This document shows positions 1 through 7,047 of a stretch of 10,714 nucleotides of DNA, piece after piece. Below the pieces are notes generated by a model, which searched no databases, was not told where the DNA came from, and saw only the letters and a program-made list of their open reading frames with translations. The position numbers and the translations under genes are program-made. Positions within the stretch are counted from its first letter, which is position 1. Every line of letters starts with the position of its first letter. The stretch is from CAYWBI01 sp964456445. Lineage in GTDB: Bacteria > Calditrichota > Calditrichia > Calditrichales > J004. Location of the stretch: contig CAYWBI010000128.1 of the NCBI GenBank assembly GCA_964456445.1, positions 1 through 10,714 of the forward strand, written 5' to 3'.

Positions 1-342
1 TGCGGCACTGTACCCTTGAGTCCAGATGTTCTCATGCCAAAAGCCAATTCCCGGCTCCCAATTATCCACTATTAATTTGACAACCCTGTTTTCTTGTCTT
101 CTGAATTTTCTTTCTATCTAAGTATTTACCCACACAAAACCCAGTAGAGCCTTTTTTAATTTATTTTTGTAATTTTCCAGGGCGTTGCCCTTTGCTTATT
201 ATTTTCCCCCTTCAGGAGATAGAAAAGATGATCATAAATTTGTTTAGGCCTGGCTTTGGTTTACCCGCGTGATTATGTTATTTGACGATAGAATCAGACC
301 GGCTCTGCCCGACAACTTTTTGTTGATCTCGGTACCTTGTTT
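1..342. other. Left-edge region with no secure gene
   Basis: I see no gene I can support. A minus-strand frame is open from about 117 to the left edge (39 codons, containing DNWEPGIGFWHENIW) but has no ATG. In the same frame, beyond a TAG at 118-120, a further stretch (ALENYKNKLKKALLGF) also reads protein-like. This could be a decayed gene or chance. A small hairpin, AGGGC-GTT-GCCCT at 179-191, is followed by a T-rich but interrupted run and could be a weak plus-strand terminator. ATGATCAT at 228-235 is a short palindrome. No convincing terminator for the minus-strand hpd gene is visible just left of its stop; the only stem there, CAAC/GTTG around 312-325, is too short. Confidence 0.3.
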
Positions 343-1431
343 TTAAAGATTTCCTCTGCGTGACTGTTCCCGTTCAATGGATTCGAATAATGCCTTAAAA
401 TTACCCTTGCCAAAACCGGTACATCCTTTGCGTTGTATAATTTCATAAAATAGGGTTGGACGGTCTTCCACCGGTTTGGTGAACAATTGCAACAGATAAC
501 CAAATTCATCGCGATCGACTAAAATGCCTAACTTGGCCAGGGCGTCGATATCTTCATCAATTTCGCCTACGCGGTCGCTGAGCGTGTCATAATAATGCTT
601 TGGTATATCCAAAAACTCAACGCCGTTTGCGGCCAATTGGCTAACCGTAGTTACAATATCGCTAGTATCCATGGCAATATGTTGTACACCGGGGCCATTA
701 TAATATTCTACAAATTCCTGTATTTGGGATTTTCGCAATCCAGCCGCCGGTCGGTTGATTGGCATTTTTATCCGTTGGTTGTCATTGGTCATCACAATTG
801 AACGTAACGATGAATATTCGGTGCCCACATCGGTATCGTCCACCGTCCAAAAGCGTTCCCAGCCAAAAACCTTTTCGTACCAACTGGCGATTTTCTCCAT
901 TTGAGCTTCCGGTTGGTTGCCCACAAAATGGTCGATAAAATTCAGCCCGACGGGTTTTGGGCTGATTTTGGATTTCCTGGCCTCAAAGCCGGGCATAAAC
1001 GGCCCATTATATTTGTCCCTCTGGATAAAGCTATGAACGGTATCACCATAAGTTTTTATCGTAGCCTTTATAATTTCGCCAAATTCGTCTTTAAAGACCG
1101 TGGGGGCCAAAACCGATTCTGCCCCGTGTGCGGTCACATATTGCCAGGCCGCCCGGACGTCATCTGTCCAAAAAGCCACATCCATAACACCATCGCCATG
1201 CATGCGCAGGTGTTCATTGAGAACGGATTCCGAACTATAGGGTGTGGTTAGAACAAACCGGATTTTGTTTTGACGCAACATATAAGACGCCGTGTCGCGG
1301 TTACCGGTTTCCAGACCGGAATAAGCCTCCAGGCCAAAACCGAATTGTGTTTGATAAAAATGGGCCGCTTGTTTTGCATTGCCGACAATCAACTGTATAT
1401 AATCGGTGCCCATAAAATTAAAATCAGACAT
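343..1431 (-). CDS. hpd: 4-hydroxyphenylpyruvate dioxygenase (Hpd)
   Basis: This cytosolic Fe(II) enzyme converts 4-hydroxyphenylpyruvate to homogentisate with O2 and loss of CO2, the second step of tyrosine catabolism. The 362-residue length is normal for the family. Two vicinal-oxygen-chelate domains are visible: an N-terminal one (about 8-140) and a catalytic C-terminal one (about 163-335). The family's metal triad can be placed at His168 (in NFIDHFVGN), His251 (in GPGVQHIAM) and Glu330 (in LFYEIIQR). The C-terminal gating helix GFGKGNFKALFESIE (about 339-353) is also present, so the enzyme looks intact. The ATG at 1431 has a modest GGGGG at 1436-1440 four bases upstream; Met7 is an alternative start. 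It stands alone here: homogentisate dioxygenase (hmgA) is not in the window. It is transcribed divergently from the M13 peptidase gene across a 334-nt spacer. Confidence 0.96.
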   Translation of the reverse strand: MSDFNFMGTDYIQLIVGNAKQAAHFYQTQFGFGLEAYSGLETGNRDTASYMLRQNKIRFVLTTPYSSESVLNEHLRMHGDGVMDVAFWTDDVRAAWQYVTAHGAESVLAPTVFKDEFGEIIKATIKTYGDTVHSFIQRDKYNGPFMPGFEARKSKISPKPVGLNFIDHFVGNQPEAQMEKIASWYEKVFGWERFWTVDDTDVGTEYSSLRSIVMTNDNQRIKMPINRPAAGLRKSQIQEFVEYYNGPGVQHIAMDTSDIVTTVSQLAANGVEFLDIPKHYYDTLSDRVGEIDEDIDALAKLGILVDRDEFGYLLQLFTKPVEDRPTLFYEIIQRKGCTGFGKGNFKALFESIEREQSRRGNL

Positions 1432-1546
1432 TTTGCCCCCAGTGTTTGTTTAGTTTAAATATAAGGCAGATTTCCTCAAATGGTATGCTTCCCCTAAAAA
1501 AATTGTATCTATTCAGCTAAATGATAGGCGGGCCGGCCTGTTCCCT

Positions 1547-1561
1547 GGCAGATTATCTGCC
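1547..1561. repeat. 15-bp perfect palindrome (possible operator or hairpin)
   Basis: GGCAGA-TTA-TCTGCC forms a perfect 6-bp inverted repeat with a 3-nt centre, inside a locally GC-rich patch that also contains the palindrome GGCCGGCC just upstream. It lies between the divergent hpd and M13 genes, about 115 nt from the hpd start. No long T-run follows directly, so it is not an obvious terminator. A regulator-binding site for either gene, or an RNA hairpin, are both possible; which one is not shown by the sequence. Confidence 0.35.
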
Positions 1562-1643
1562 CGGTCCTGTTTTTGGCAAGAGAAATCATGCTCGGGTAAA
1601 CGACGGCCCGGAGTATTTAACAAGCTCTGTCGAGTGGAACCCA

Positions 1644-1674
1644 TTGAACCATCTACATTTTTCAAAAATATAAA
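1644..1674 (+). promoter_or_regulatory. Candidate promoter for the M13 peptidase gene
   Basis: TTGAAC at 1644-1649 (matching the first four bases of the TTGACA consensus) and TATAAA at 1669-1674 are separated by 19 nt, longer than the preferred 17. This would place transcription start near 1681 and give a leader of about 85 nt. It is the best -35/-10 pair I could find upstream of the gene, but the region is AT-rich and chance matches are likely. If FCB-type sigma factors are used, the real promoter may differ. Confidence 0.25.
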
Positions 1675-1694
1675 ATGGTAAAATATCTTAATTT

Positions 1695-1707
1695 TTGTAA
1701 CTTACAA
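1695..1707. repeat. 13-bp perfect palindrome TTGTAA-C-TTACAA
   Basis: A perfect 6-bp inverted repeat around a single C, flanked by T-tracts on both sides, ends 58 nt before the M13 peptidase ATG. An odd-length, AT-rich, exactly symmetrical site at this position suits a dimeric repressor operator just downstream of the candidate promoter. No second copy was seen elsewhere in the window by eye, and the regulator is unknown. Confidence 0.35.
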
Positions 1708-1765
1708 TTTTTTTCAGCGTAGCCAATCGATACGGATAAAATATTATTACTTTGGAGGATTTGGA

Positions 1766-3781
1766 ATGAAGCAATTTTTAATACTGGCGCTTATTTTCAC
1801 TGGATTTTTTGTGTCTTGTCAAAAAGAACAAAAATCTGGGATTGCCATAGCGCATATGGATAAAACGGTAAGGGCACAGGATAATTTATATGATTACATG
1901 AATGGAACATGGTTAAAAACTTTTACGATCCCTGCCGATCAGGCGCGTTATGGTTCCTTTAACATGGTTTATGATGAAGCCCAAAAAAACTTACGTGGTA
2001 TTATTGAAAAAGCAGCCAACGCCAAAGACAAAAAAGCCGCTAGCGATATGCAAAAAGTCGGTGATATGTACCTGAGTTTTATGGATTCCAACCACGTTGA
2101 ACAACTAGGCATGAAACCGATCGTTGATGATCTGCAAAAAATCGCAGAAATTAAAACACGCAAAGACCTTGCCCGATATATGGGCTATGCATCAATCTAT
2201 GGGATTCAATCCCCCGTGCGCGGCTGGATCGATCAGGATGCCAAAAACCCGACGGCCTATATCCTTTATATCAGTCAGTCCGGGCTTGGATTGCCGGACC
2301 GGGGTTATTACTTCAGCAATACACCTCGTATGAAACAAATCCGTGAAGCTTACAACAGACATTTGGAAAACATGTTCAATTTGGCCCACATAGACAATGC
2401 CCATGGTAAGGCAAAGACGGTTGTGCGGATAGAAAAACAAATAGCCACACATCAGTGGGAACGGGCTGCCAGCCGGGACCGTAACAAAACATACAACAAA
2501 TATTCCCGTGGCCAGCTTGCCAAATTAATGCCGGATTTTGATTGGGGCAGCTATCTGGAAGCCGCTGAAGCATCGAAAGTACAAAACGTAATTGTCCGTC
2601 AACCGGATTATTTTCAGGCCCTTAATAAGATTATGAAAAAAATCCCCATTAGTGATTGGAAAACGTATTATACCTATAAATTGCTCAAATCTTCCGCTGG
2701 CTATCTTAGCAAGAGGTTTGTGGATGAGAAATTTTCCTTTTATGGAAAAACTTTAAGTGGCATCCAACAAAACCGGCCGCGTTGGAAACGGGGTGTTTCC
2801 GCAACCCAGCGCGTTTTGGGTGAAGTAATCGGTAAGCTATATGTAGCGAAATACTTTAAGCCGCAAGCCAAGAAGCGCATGGTGCAGTTGGTTAAGAATT
2901 TGAGGGAATCTTTTAAAGAACGCATCGAACAATTGGATTGGATGAGCGATGGCACTAAACAAAAAGCATTGGAAAAGCTGGCCAAGATAAATGCCAAAAT
3001 CGGCTACCCGGACAAATGGAAAGATTATTCCGCTTTGACGATCACCGCGGATGACCTTCTGGGAAACATCAAAAACTCCAAATTAGTCGAGCACCGGCGT
3101 GAACTGGCCAAGCTTGGCAACCCTGTAGATCGCGGTGAATGGTTTATGACCCCGCAAACTGTAAATGCCTATTATAACCCCAGCATGAACGAAGTGGTAT
3201 TTCCCGCCGCCATTCTGCAGCCTCCATTTTTTAATATGGAAGCAGATGACGCTGTAAACTATGGTGGAATTGGCGCTGTTATCGGGCATGAGATGACCCA
3301 TGGTTTTGATGATCAGGGACGGAAATCCGATGGCAATGGCAAGCTCACCGACTGGTGGACAAAAGAAGATGCCCGGAAATTTGAAGAACGCGCCGCTAAA
3401 ATGGTTAAAGAGTATAATGCTTTTAACCCGATCGATACCCTGCATATCAATGGTAAGCTTACTTTAGGTGAAAACATTGCAGATCTTGGTGGTTGTACGA
3501 TTTCTTATTATGCCTATCAAAAAGCGCTTGCTGGTAAAAAAGCGCCGGTGATTGATGGGTTGACAGGCGATCAACGTTTCTTCTTAGGCTGGGCCCAGGT
3601 TTGGGCGAGTGTGGCCCGCCCGGATGAAATCCGCAGACGTTTAAAAACGGATCCGCATTCTCCTACCGAGTATCGTTGTAACGGTATCACCTCCAATATG
3701 GAAGAGTTTTATAAAACATTTGGTGTAAAAGAGGGCGATAAGATGTTCCGCACCGCAGATGAACGCGTTAAAATCTGGTAA
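1766..3781 (+). CDS. pepO: M13 family zinc metallopeptidase, lipoprotein (PepO/neprilysin type)
   Basis: This is a zinc endopeptidase of the neprilysin/PepO family, which cuts short peptides. At 671 residues it is full length. The N-terminus is a lipoprotein signal: a hydrophobic stretch (3-17) and then FVSC with Cys18 as the likely lipidated residue, so the enzyme should be anchored on the periplasmic or outer face. An M13 N-terminal domain (about 35-415) precedes the catalytic domain (about 465-671). Family motifs are NAYY (467-470, substrate binding), HEMTH (zinc ligands His508 and His512, catalytic Glu509), GENIADLGG (third ligand Glu569, Asp573) and DPHSP with His631. The C-terminus VKIW keeps the conserved last Trp. 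GGAGG at 1754-1758, seven bases before the ATG, supports this start. The gene is monocistronic and converges on icd. The symbol is a family-level assignment; the peptide substrate is unknown. Confidence 0.95.
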   Translation: MKQFLILALIFTGFFVSCQKEQKSGIAIAHMDKTVRAQDNLYDYMNGTWLKTFTIPADQARYGSFNMVYDEAQKNLRGIIEKAANAKDKKAASDMQKVGDMYLSFMDSNHVEQLGMKPIVDDLQKIAEIKTRKDLARYMGYASIYGIQSPVRGWIDQDAKNPTAYILYISQSGLGLPDRGYYFSNTPRMKQIREAYNRHLENMFNLAHIDNAHGKAKTVVRIEKQIATHQWERAASRDRNKTYNKYSRGQLAKLMPDFDWGSYLEAAEASKVQNVIVRQPDYFQALNKIMKKIPISDWKTYYTYKLLKSSAGYLSKRFVDEKFSFYGKTLSGIQQNRPRWKRGVSATQRVLGEVIGKLYVAKYFKPQAKKRMVQLVKNLRESFKERIEQLDWMSDGTKQKALEKLAKINAKIGYPDKWKDYSALTITADDLLGNIKNSKLVEHRRELAKLGNPVDRGEWFMTPQTVNAYYNPSMNEVVFPAAILQPPFFNMEADDAVNYGGIGAVIGHEMTHGFDDQGRKSDGNGKLTDWWTKEDARKFEERAAKMVKEYNAFNPIDTLHINGKLTLGENIADLGGCTISYYAYQKALAGKKAPVIDGLTGDQRFFLGWAQVWASVARPDEIRRRLKTDPHSPTEYRCNGITSNMEEFYKTFGVKEGDKMFRTADERVKIW

Positions 3782-3805
3782 AATTCCGTTGATCGTATAG
3801 ATATA

Positions 3806-3852
3806 AAAAGCCCCGCGCTTCTTCCATTAATGGTAGATGCTGCGGGGCTTTT
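3806..3852. terminator. Bidirectional Rho-independent terminator between converging genes
   Basis: AAAAGCCCCGC at 3806-3816 pairs perfectly with GCGGGGCTTTT at 3842-3852, an 11-bp stem. The loop contains a second small palindrome, CCATTAATGG (3824-3833), so the structure may continue inward. On the plus strand a T-rich tail (TTTTCTTTTT) follows; on the minus strand the complementary A-run gives a T-run too. It sits 25 nt after the M13 stop and about 50 nt after the icd stop (minus strand), so it can end both transcripts. Confidence 0.9.
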
Positions 3853-3902
3853 CTTTTTAATAATTTCAGCTGGCAAAACCAGCGTGTTTAATTATCGCCG
3901 GG

Positions 3903-5297
3903 TTACATATTTTTGATTATCGCGTTTGCAAATTCAGAGCATTTAACCTTTGTTGCACCCTCCATCTGGCGGGCAAAATCATAGGTTACAACCTTGTTCT
4001 TTATGGTCGTTTCCATCCCTGTTACAATCATATCCGCTGCTTCTTGCCATCCTAAATGCTCCAGCATGAGTACACCGGAAAGAATGATCGATCCCGGGTT
4101 CACCTTGTCCAGGTTGCTGTACTTGGGCGCGGTGCCATGGGTTGCTTCAAAAATTGCGTTACCCGTTTCATAATTGATGTTCGCACCCGGTGCGATACCG
4201 ATTCCGCCAACCTGTGCAGCAAGGGCGTCCGATAGATAATCCCCGTTCAGGTTTAAAGTGGCCACTACATCAAACTCATTTGCGCGGGTTAAAACTTGTT
4301 GTAGCGTGATATCTGCGATGGCGTCCTTAACCATCACCTTTTTTTTCCATTGGCCGTTGCCGTGACTGTCCATCAGTTTTAGTGCATCACGAACATCGTT
4401 TATAATTTCCTGCTGTTTTTCATCGTTCAGCATTTCGAAACCCGGCGTGATCATCTGAGCGTTTTCTTCAATACTTAAGCCGGGATTTTGATCTTTATTG
4501 TCGATTATCCAGCTTTCGCTTTGGGTGACAATTTGATCCCTGAATTTGCTTTTTGCAATTTCATATCCCCAGTTTTTAAAAGCGCCTTCGGTATATTTCA
4601 TGATATTGCCTTTATGCACCAGCGTAACAGATTTCCGCTGATGAGAGAGTGCATATTCTATTGCAGCGTGTACCAGTCTGCCAGACCCCTCTTGTGAAAC
4701 GGGTTTAATACCGATCCCCGATGTTTTCGGAAAGCGAATATTTTTCACGCCCATTTCATTTTGTAAAAAATCAATTATTTTTTTTACCTCGGGCGTGCCC
4801 TCGGCCCATTCAATACCGGCGTATATGTCTTCGGTATTCTCACGGAAAATGACTATATCAACTAATTGAGGTTTTTTCACAGGAGAAGGCACTCCATCAA
4901 AATACCGGACCGGGCGCAGACAGACGTATAAATCCAATTGTTGGCGAAGGGCCACGTTTAGCGAACGGATACCCCCGCCAATTGGAGTGGTCAACGGGCC
5001 TTTGATACCGACAAGATAATTTCTAAAGGCAGTAAGGGTGTCTTCGGGAAGCCATGAGCCAAATTTTTTAAAAGCCTTTTCCCCAGCGAAAACTTCAAAC
5101 CATTCTACCTTCTTTGAACCGTTATACGCTTTTTCAATAGCGGCGTCAAAAACACGCTGTGCGGCACGCCAAATATCGGGTCCGATTCCATCGCCTTCTA
5201 TAAAGGGAATTATTGGGTTGTTTGGTACGTTTATGGATTTATTGTGAAGCGAGATTGCCGAACCTTTGCTTGGTTTGGTCAGATCTTTAAATTCCAT
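3903..5297 (-). CDS. icd: NADP-dependent isocitrate dehydrogenase, long form (Icd)
   Basis: Oxidative decarboxylation of isocitrate to 2-oxoglutarate with NADP+, a cytosolic TCA-cycle step. The sequence follows E. coli Icd closely. The substrate loop RSLNVALRQ (111-119) has Ser112 at the position of the phosphorylated E. coli Ser113; Arg118, Arg128, Arg152, Tyr159 and Lys229 match the substrate and catalytic residues; Asp353 and Asp357 in NGDYLSDA match metal ligands. NADP preference is indicated by Lys392-Tyr393 after HGTAP and by Tyr439/Arg443 in TYDFARQM, the residues that recognise the 2'-phosphate. The protein has 464 residues against 416 in E. coli; most of the surplus is an insert at about 265-315, like that of cyanobacterial enzymes as I recall them. 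AAGGAGA (5303-5309) five bases from the ATG fixes the start. The gene stands alone; no AceK kinase gene is present here. Confidence 0.96.
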   Translation of the reverse strand: MEFKDLTKPSKGSAISLHNKSINVPNNPIIPFIEGDGIGPDIWRAAQRVFDAAIEKAYNGSKKVEWFEVFAGEKAFKKFGSWLPEDTLTAFRNYLVGIKGPLTTPIGGGIRSLNVALRQQLDLYVCLRPVRYFDGVPSPVKKPQLVDIVIFRENTEDIYAGIEWAEGTPEVKKIIDFLQNEMGVKNIRFPKTSGIGIKPVSQEGSGRLVHAAIEYALSHQRKSVTLVHKGNIMKYTEGAFKNWGYEIAKSKFRDQIVTQSESWIIDNKDQNPGLSIEENAQMITPGFEMLNDEKQQEIINDVRDALKLMDSHGNGQWKKKVMVKDAIADITLQQVLTRANEFDVVATLNLNGDYLSDALAAQVGGIGIAPGANINYETGNAIFEATHGTAPKYSNLDKVNPGSIILSGVLMLEHLGWQEAADMIVTGMETTIKNKVVTYDFARQMEGATKVKCSEFANAIIKNM

Positions 5298-5575
5298 GGT
5301 TGTCTCCTTGGATATGTTAGAATTTATGTATTTTGGATATTAAATTTTATGGATTAATTTAATAAAATTATTTATAAAACAAGTTTATAAAATTATATAA
5401 TTTGAAATGTATTTAAATCTTCATATTTTTTGGACGAATATATTGAAATGACCCAAAAAATTCATAAGTTTACAAACGCACCCGATAGAACGCATTTGTA
5501 GAGTGGCGCCGGGGAAGAAAATTTAGTTTTTCCTGTTTTTACCGTTTGATTTGACCGGACTTTTATTGGCAATGA
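5298..5575. promoter_or_regulatory. AT-rich divergent intergenic region (icd / unknown gene)
   Basis: This 278-nt spacer must hold the icd promoter (minus) and that of the following plus-strand gene. It is extremely AT-rich from about 5320 to 5460. Visible repeats are TTGGATAT at 5308-5315 and 5333-5340 (25-bp period, the first overlapping the icd ribosome site), and TTTATAAAA at 5371-5379 and 5384-5392, each containing the palindrome TTTATAAA. TTGACC at 5551-5556 resembles a -35 box but has no partner -10 before the proposed start. In such AT-rich DNA I cannot single out a promoter with confidence. Confidence 0.4.
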
Positions 5576-6910
5576 TTGGAAGATATTTTGGCAGAAAGAT
5601 TTAAAAACATTTATATCACCGCGCGTGAATTTATCAACAATTGGGAAAAGGAAATGTATGAACTTACCCAATTGGATTATTTTATATATCTATTGATAAA
5701 TGATCTGGGCGCTTCAATTGAACATGATTTTATGCCCGGTTGGCCTGTTGATGATGTTCTTTTGCTGGACAATCGGGAAATTGCATCTCTGGCATTTGCC
5801 ATTGGCGATGGTTTAAATACTTTTTTAGAAAAAAATTGTTTTGGGGCTTGTTCGCTTGGTTGCCCAAATAAACTGACTAAGCCATTCACACCTAAAGATG
5901 AAGAGGTACGGGCGGCCATCTCTGTAAGGGAGTTTGCTGGTAAGACAAACCACTGTACAAGCAGGGAAGAATGTTTGTTCCATGATGTAATGAGCTATGT
6001 GGTCGTAGATGTCCTTATCGATTTTTATAACTATGAGCTGGTAGTTGAAATCGATGAAAACGACCCAAAACTAAATACGCTGTCCCTTTTTATTATGGAA
6101 AGTATCTTAAAATTTACCCAAAAAAACGGCCCGCTTATACTAAAAAAACCCGAAGACCCGGCCATAGATGATTTTAATGAAATCCTTTTGGAAGATGCTG
6201 AAAACTGGGACGAAGACGTCCTGGATGAGCTTCTTGATGAGGATGATGACGAAAGTTGGAAATACGGCAATCTGGCGGTGGCATCAATTATTGAAACTTT
6301 CCAGCAGGACCGACCAGGCCATTTTACAACAAAACTAACATCCACAGTTTTGGCGGCCTTTAGCGAATATGTAGAAAATTATCTCGGCGGCATTTATGTT
6401 GACAGCTTGGAATTTGAAGAGTTAAAAGGGTTCTTCCTGATAGAAATGCCGCTTGCTTTTATTTTACAGGATGACTTTTCCTGGCCCGAGGCCAACCGGG
6501 TTTTCCAGCATTTTTTTGAATATATGGACGCCGAAACCGGTAATCAACTTACAGACCGTTTTGCCCTGTTTCAGCAACTGGATATGCCCGAAAGCTATCG
6601 TACCTTTGCGGCCACTCAAATGGCCCATAAAAGAATAACCTTGCTTGATTTTATGCTTAGCCAAAACAATGAGGGCAGTCCATCGGTTGAGGGCTATTAC
6701 GAAGTTGCGGAAGTTGACTCGGACGGTTATACATTTTATGACATCCATTTGAAAAGTTTATACAAGGGGATTAGTTTGGAAGAAGCTGATTCTGTCGGAA
6801 TTAAACTTGGCGATATCATTCATGGCCATATCTCGATAGAAGAGAACCACGGGCGCCTGAAGTATGTTGAAATGGTTTATCCCCCTGTGTGCAAGTATCT
6901 GCTTTATTAG
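5576..6910 (+). CDS. Uncharacterised acidic protein with a Cys/His cluster
   Basis: I do not recognise this 444-residue protein. It has no signal peptide or clear membrane segment, so it is probably cytosolic. Visible parts in order are a helical N-terminus (1-85); a Cys/His-rich segment with Cys88, Cys92, Cys96, then His126, Cys127, Cys133 and His136, which could hold Zn or an Fe-S cluster; a very acidic stretch at 207-226 (13 of 20 Asp/Glu); a helical middle (about 230-365); and a C-terminal region (about 370-435, EGYYEVAEVDSDGYTFYDIH then LGDIIHGHI) that looks like a small beta-barrel. The start is uncertain. The frame opens with TTG at 5576 immediately after an in-frame TGA at 5573, with no good ribosome site. 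ATG at 5654 (Met27) has an AAGGA that is too close. ATG at 5572 is in another frame and ends after 10 residues. Clean coding through to TAG at 6910 makes a real gene likely. Confidence 0.8.
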   Translation: MEDILAERFKNIYITAREFINNWEKEMYELTQLDYFIYLLINDLGASIEHDFMPGWPVDDVLLLDNREIASLAFAIGDGLNTFLEKNCFGACSLGCPNKLTKPFTPKDEEVRAAISVREFAGKTNHCTSREECLFHDVMSYVVVDVLIDFYNYELVVEIDENDPKLNTLSLFIMESILKFTQKNGPLILKKPEDPAIDDFNEILLEDAENWDEDVLDELLDEDDDESWKYGNLAVASIIETFQQDRPGHFTTKLTSTVLAAFSEYVENYLGGIYVDSLEFEELKGFFLIEMPLAFILQDDFSWPEANRVFQHFFEYMDAETGNQLTDRFALFQQLDMPESYRTFAATQMAHKRITLLDFMLSQNNEGSPSVEGYYEVAEVDSDGYTFYDIHLKSLYKGISLEEADSVGIKLGDIIHGHISIEENHGRLKYVEMVYPPVCKYLLY

Positions 6911-6940
6911 TAATTTATACATCAATACAACTTTTCATAT

Positions 6941-7021
6941 TCATTCCGAATGGAACTACCTTGTGTTAAAATCGTATCGCGGGTTGGTGCTGATACACAA
7001 AACCTTTATTCTTCGGAATGA
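6941..7021 (+). repeat. Nested inverted repeat in the leader of the propeller gene
   Basis: TCATTCCGAA at 6941-6950 is the exact reverse complement of TTCGGAATGA at 7012-7021. Nested inside, TTGTGT at 6961-6966 pairs with ACACAA at 6995-7000. The spacers between outer and inner arms are nearly equal (10 and 11 nt), which suits a two-tier RNA hairpin or paired binding sites. The right outer arm ends 26 nt before the preferred ATG of the next gene and covers the alternative ATG at 7018. TAAAAT at 6967-6972 could be a -10 element, but the -35 match is poor. Confidence 0.4.
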
Positions 7022-7047
7022 GTGTACGGTTTAAACAGGAATATATA

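Noticed and set aside
179..191. Small hairpin AGGGC-GTT-GCCCT as a terminator
   Set aside because: The stem is only 5 bp and the following T-run is interrupted; too weak to list as a terminator.
901..1251. 116-residue plus-strand reading frame inside hpd
   Set aside because: It lies entirely antisense to hpd, whose protein has all family motifs; there is no ribosome site and no recognisable product.
5551..5580. TTGACC as the -35 box for the unknown gene
   Set aside because: No -10 element lies 16-18 nt downstream, and the transcript would start inside the coding region.
5837..5865. Radical SAM cluster in the unknown protein
   Set aside because: The spacing is CX3CX3C, not CX3CX2C, and no other radical SAM features follow.
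6031..6345. Minus-strand frame with a serine-rich run
   Set aside because: The serines are the complement of the GAT/GAA-rich acidic stretch of the unknown gene; a codon shadow.
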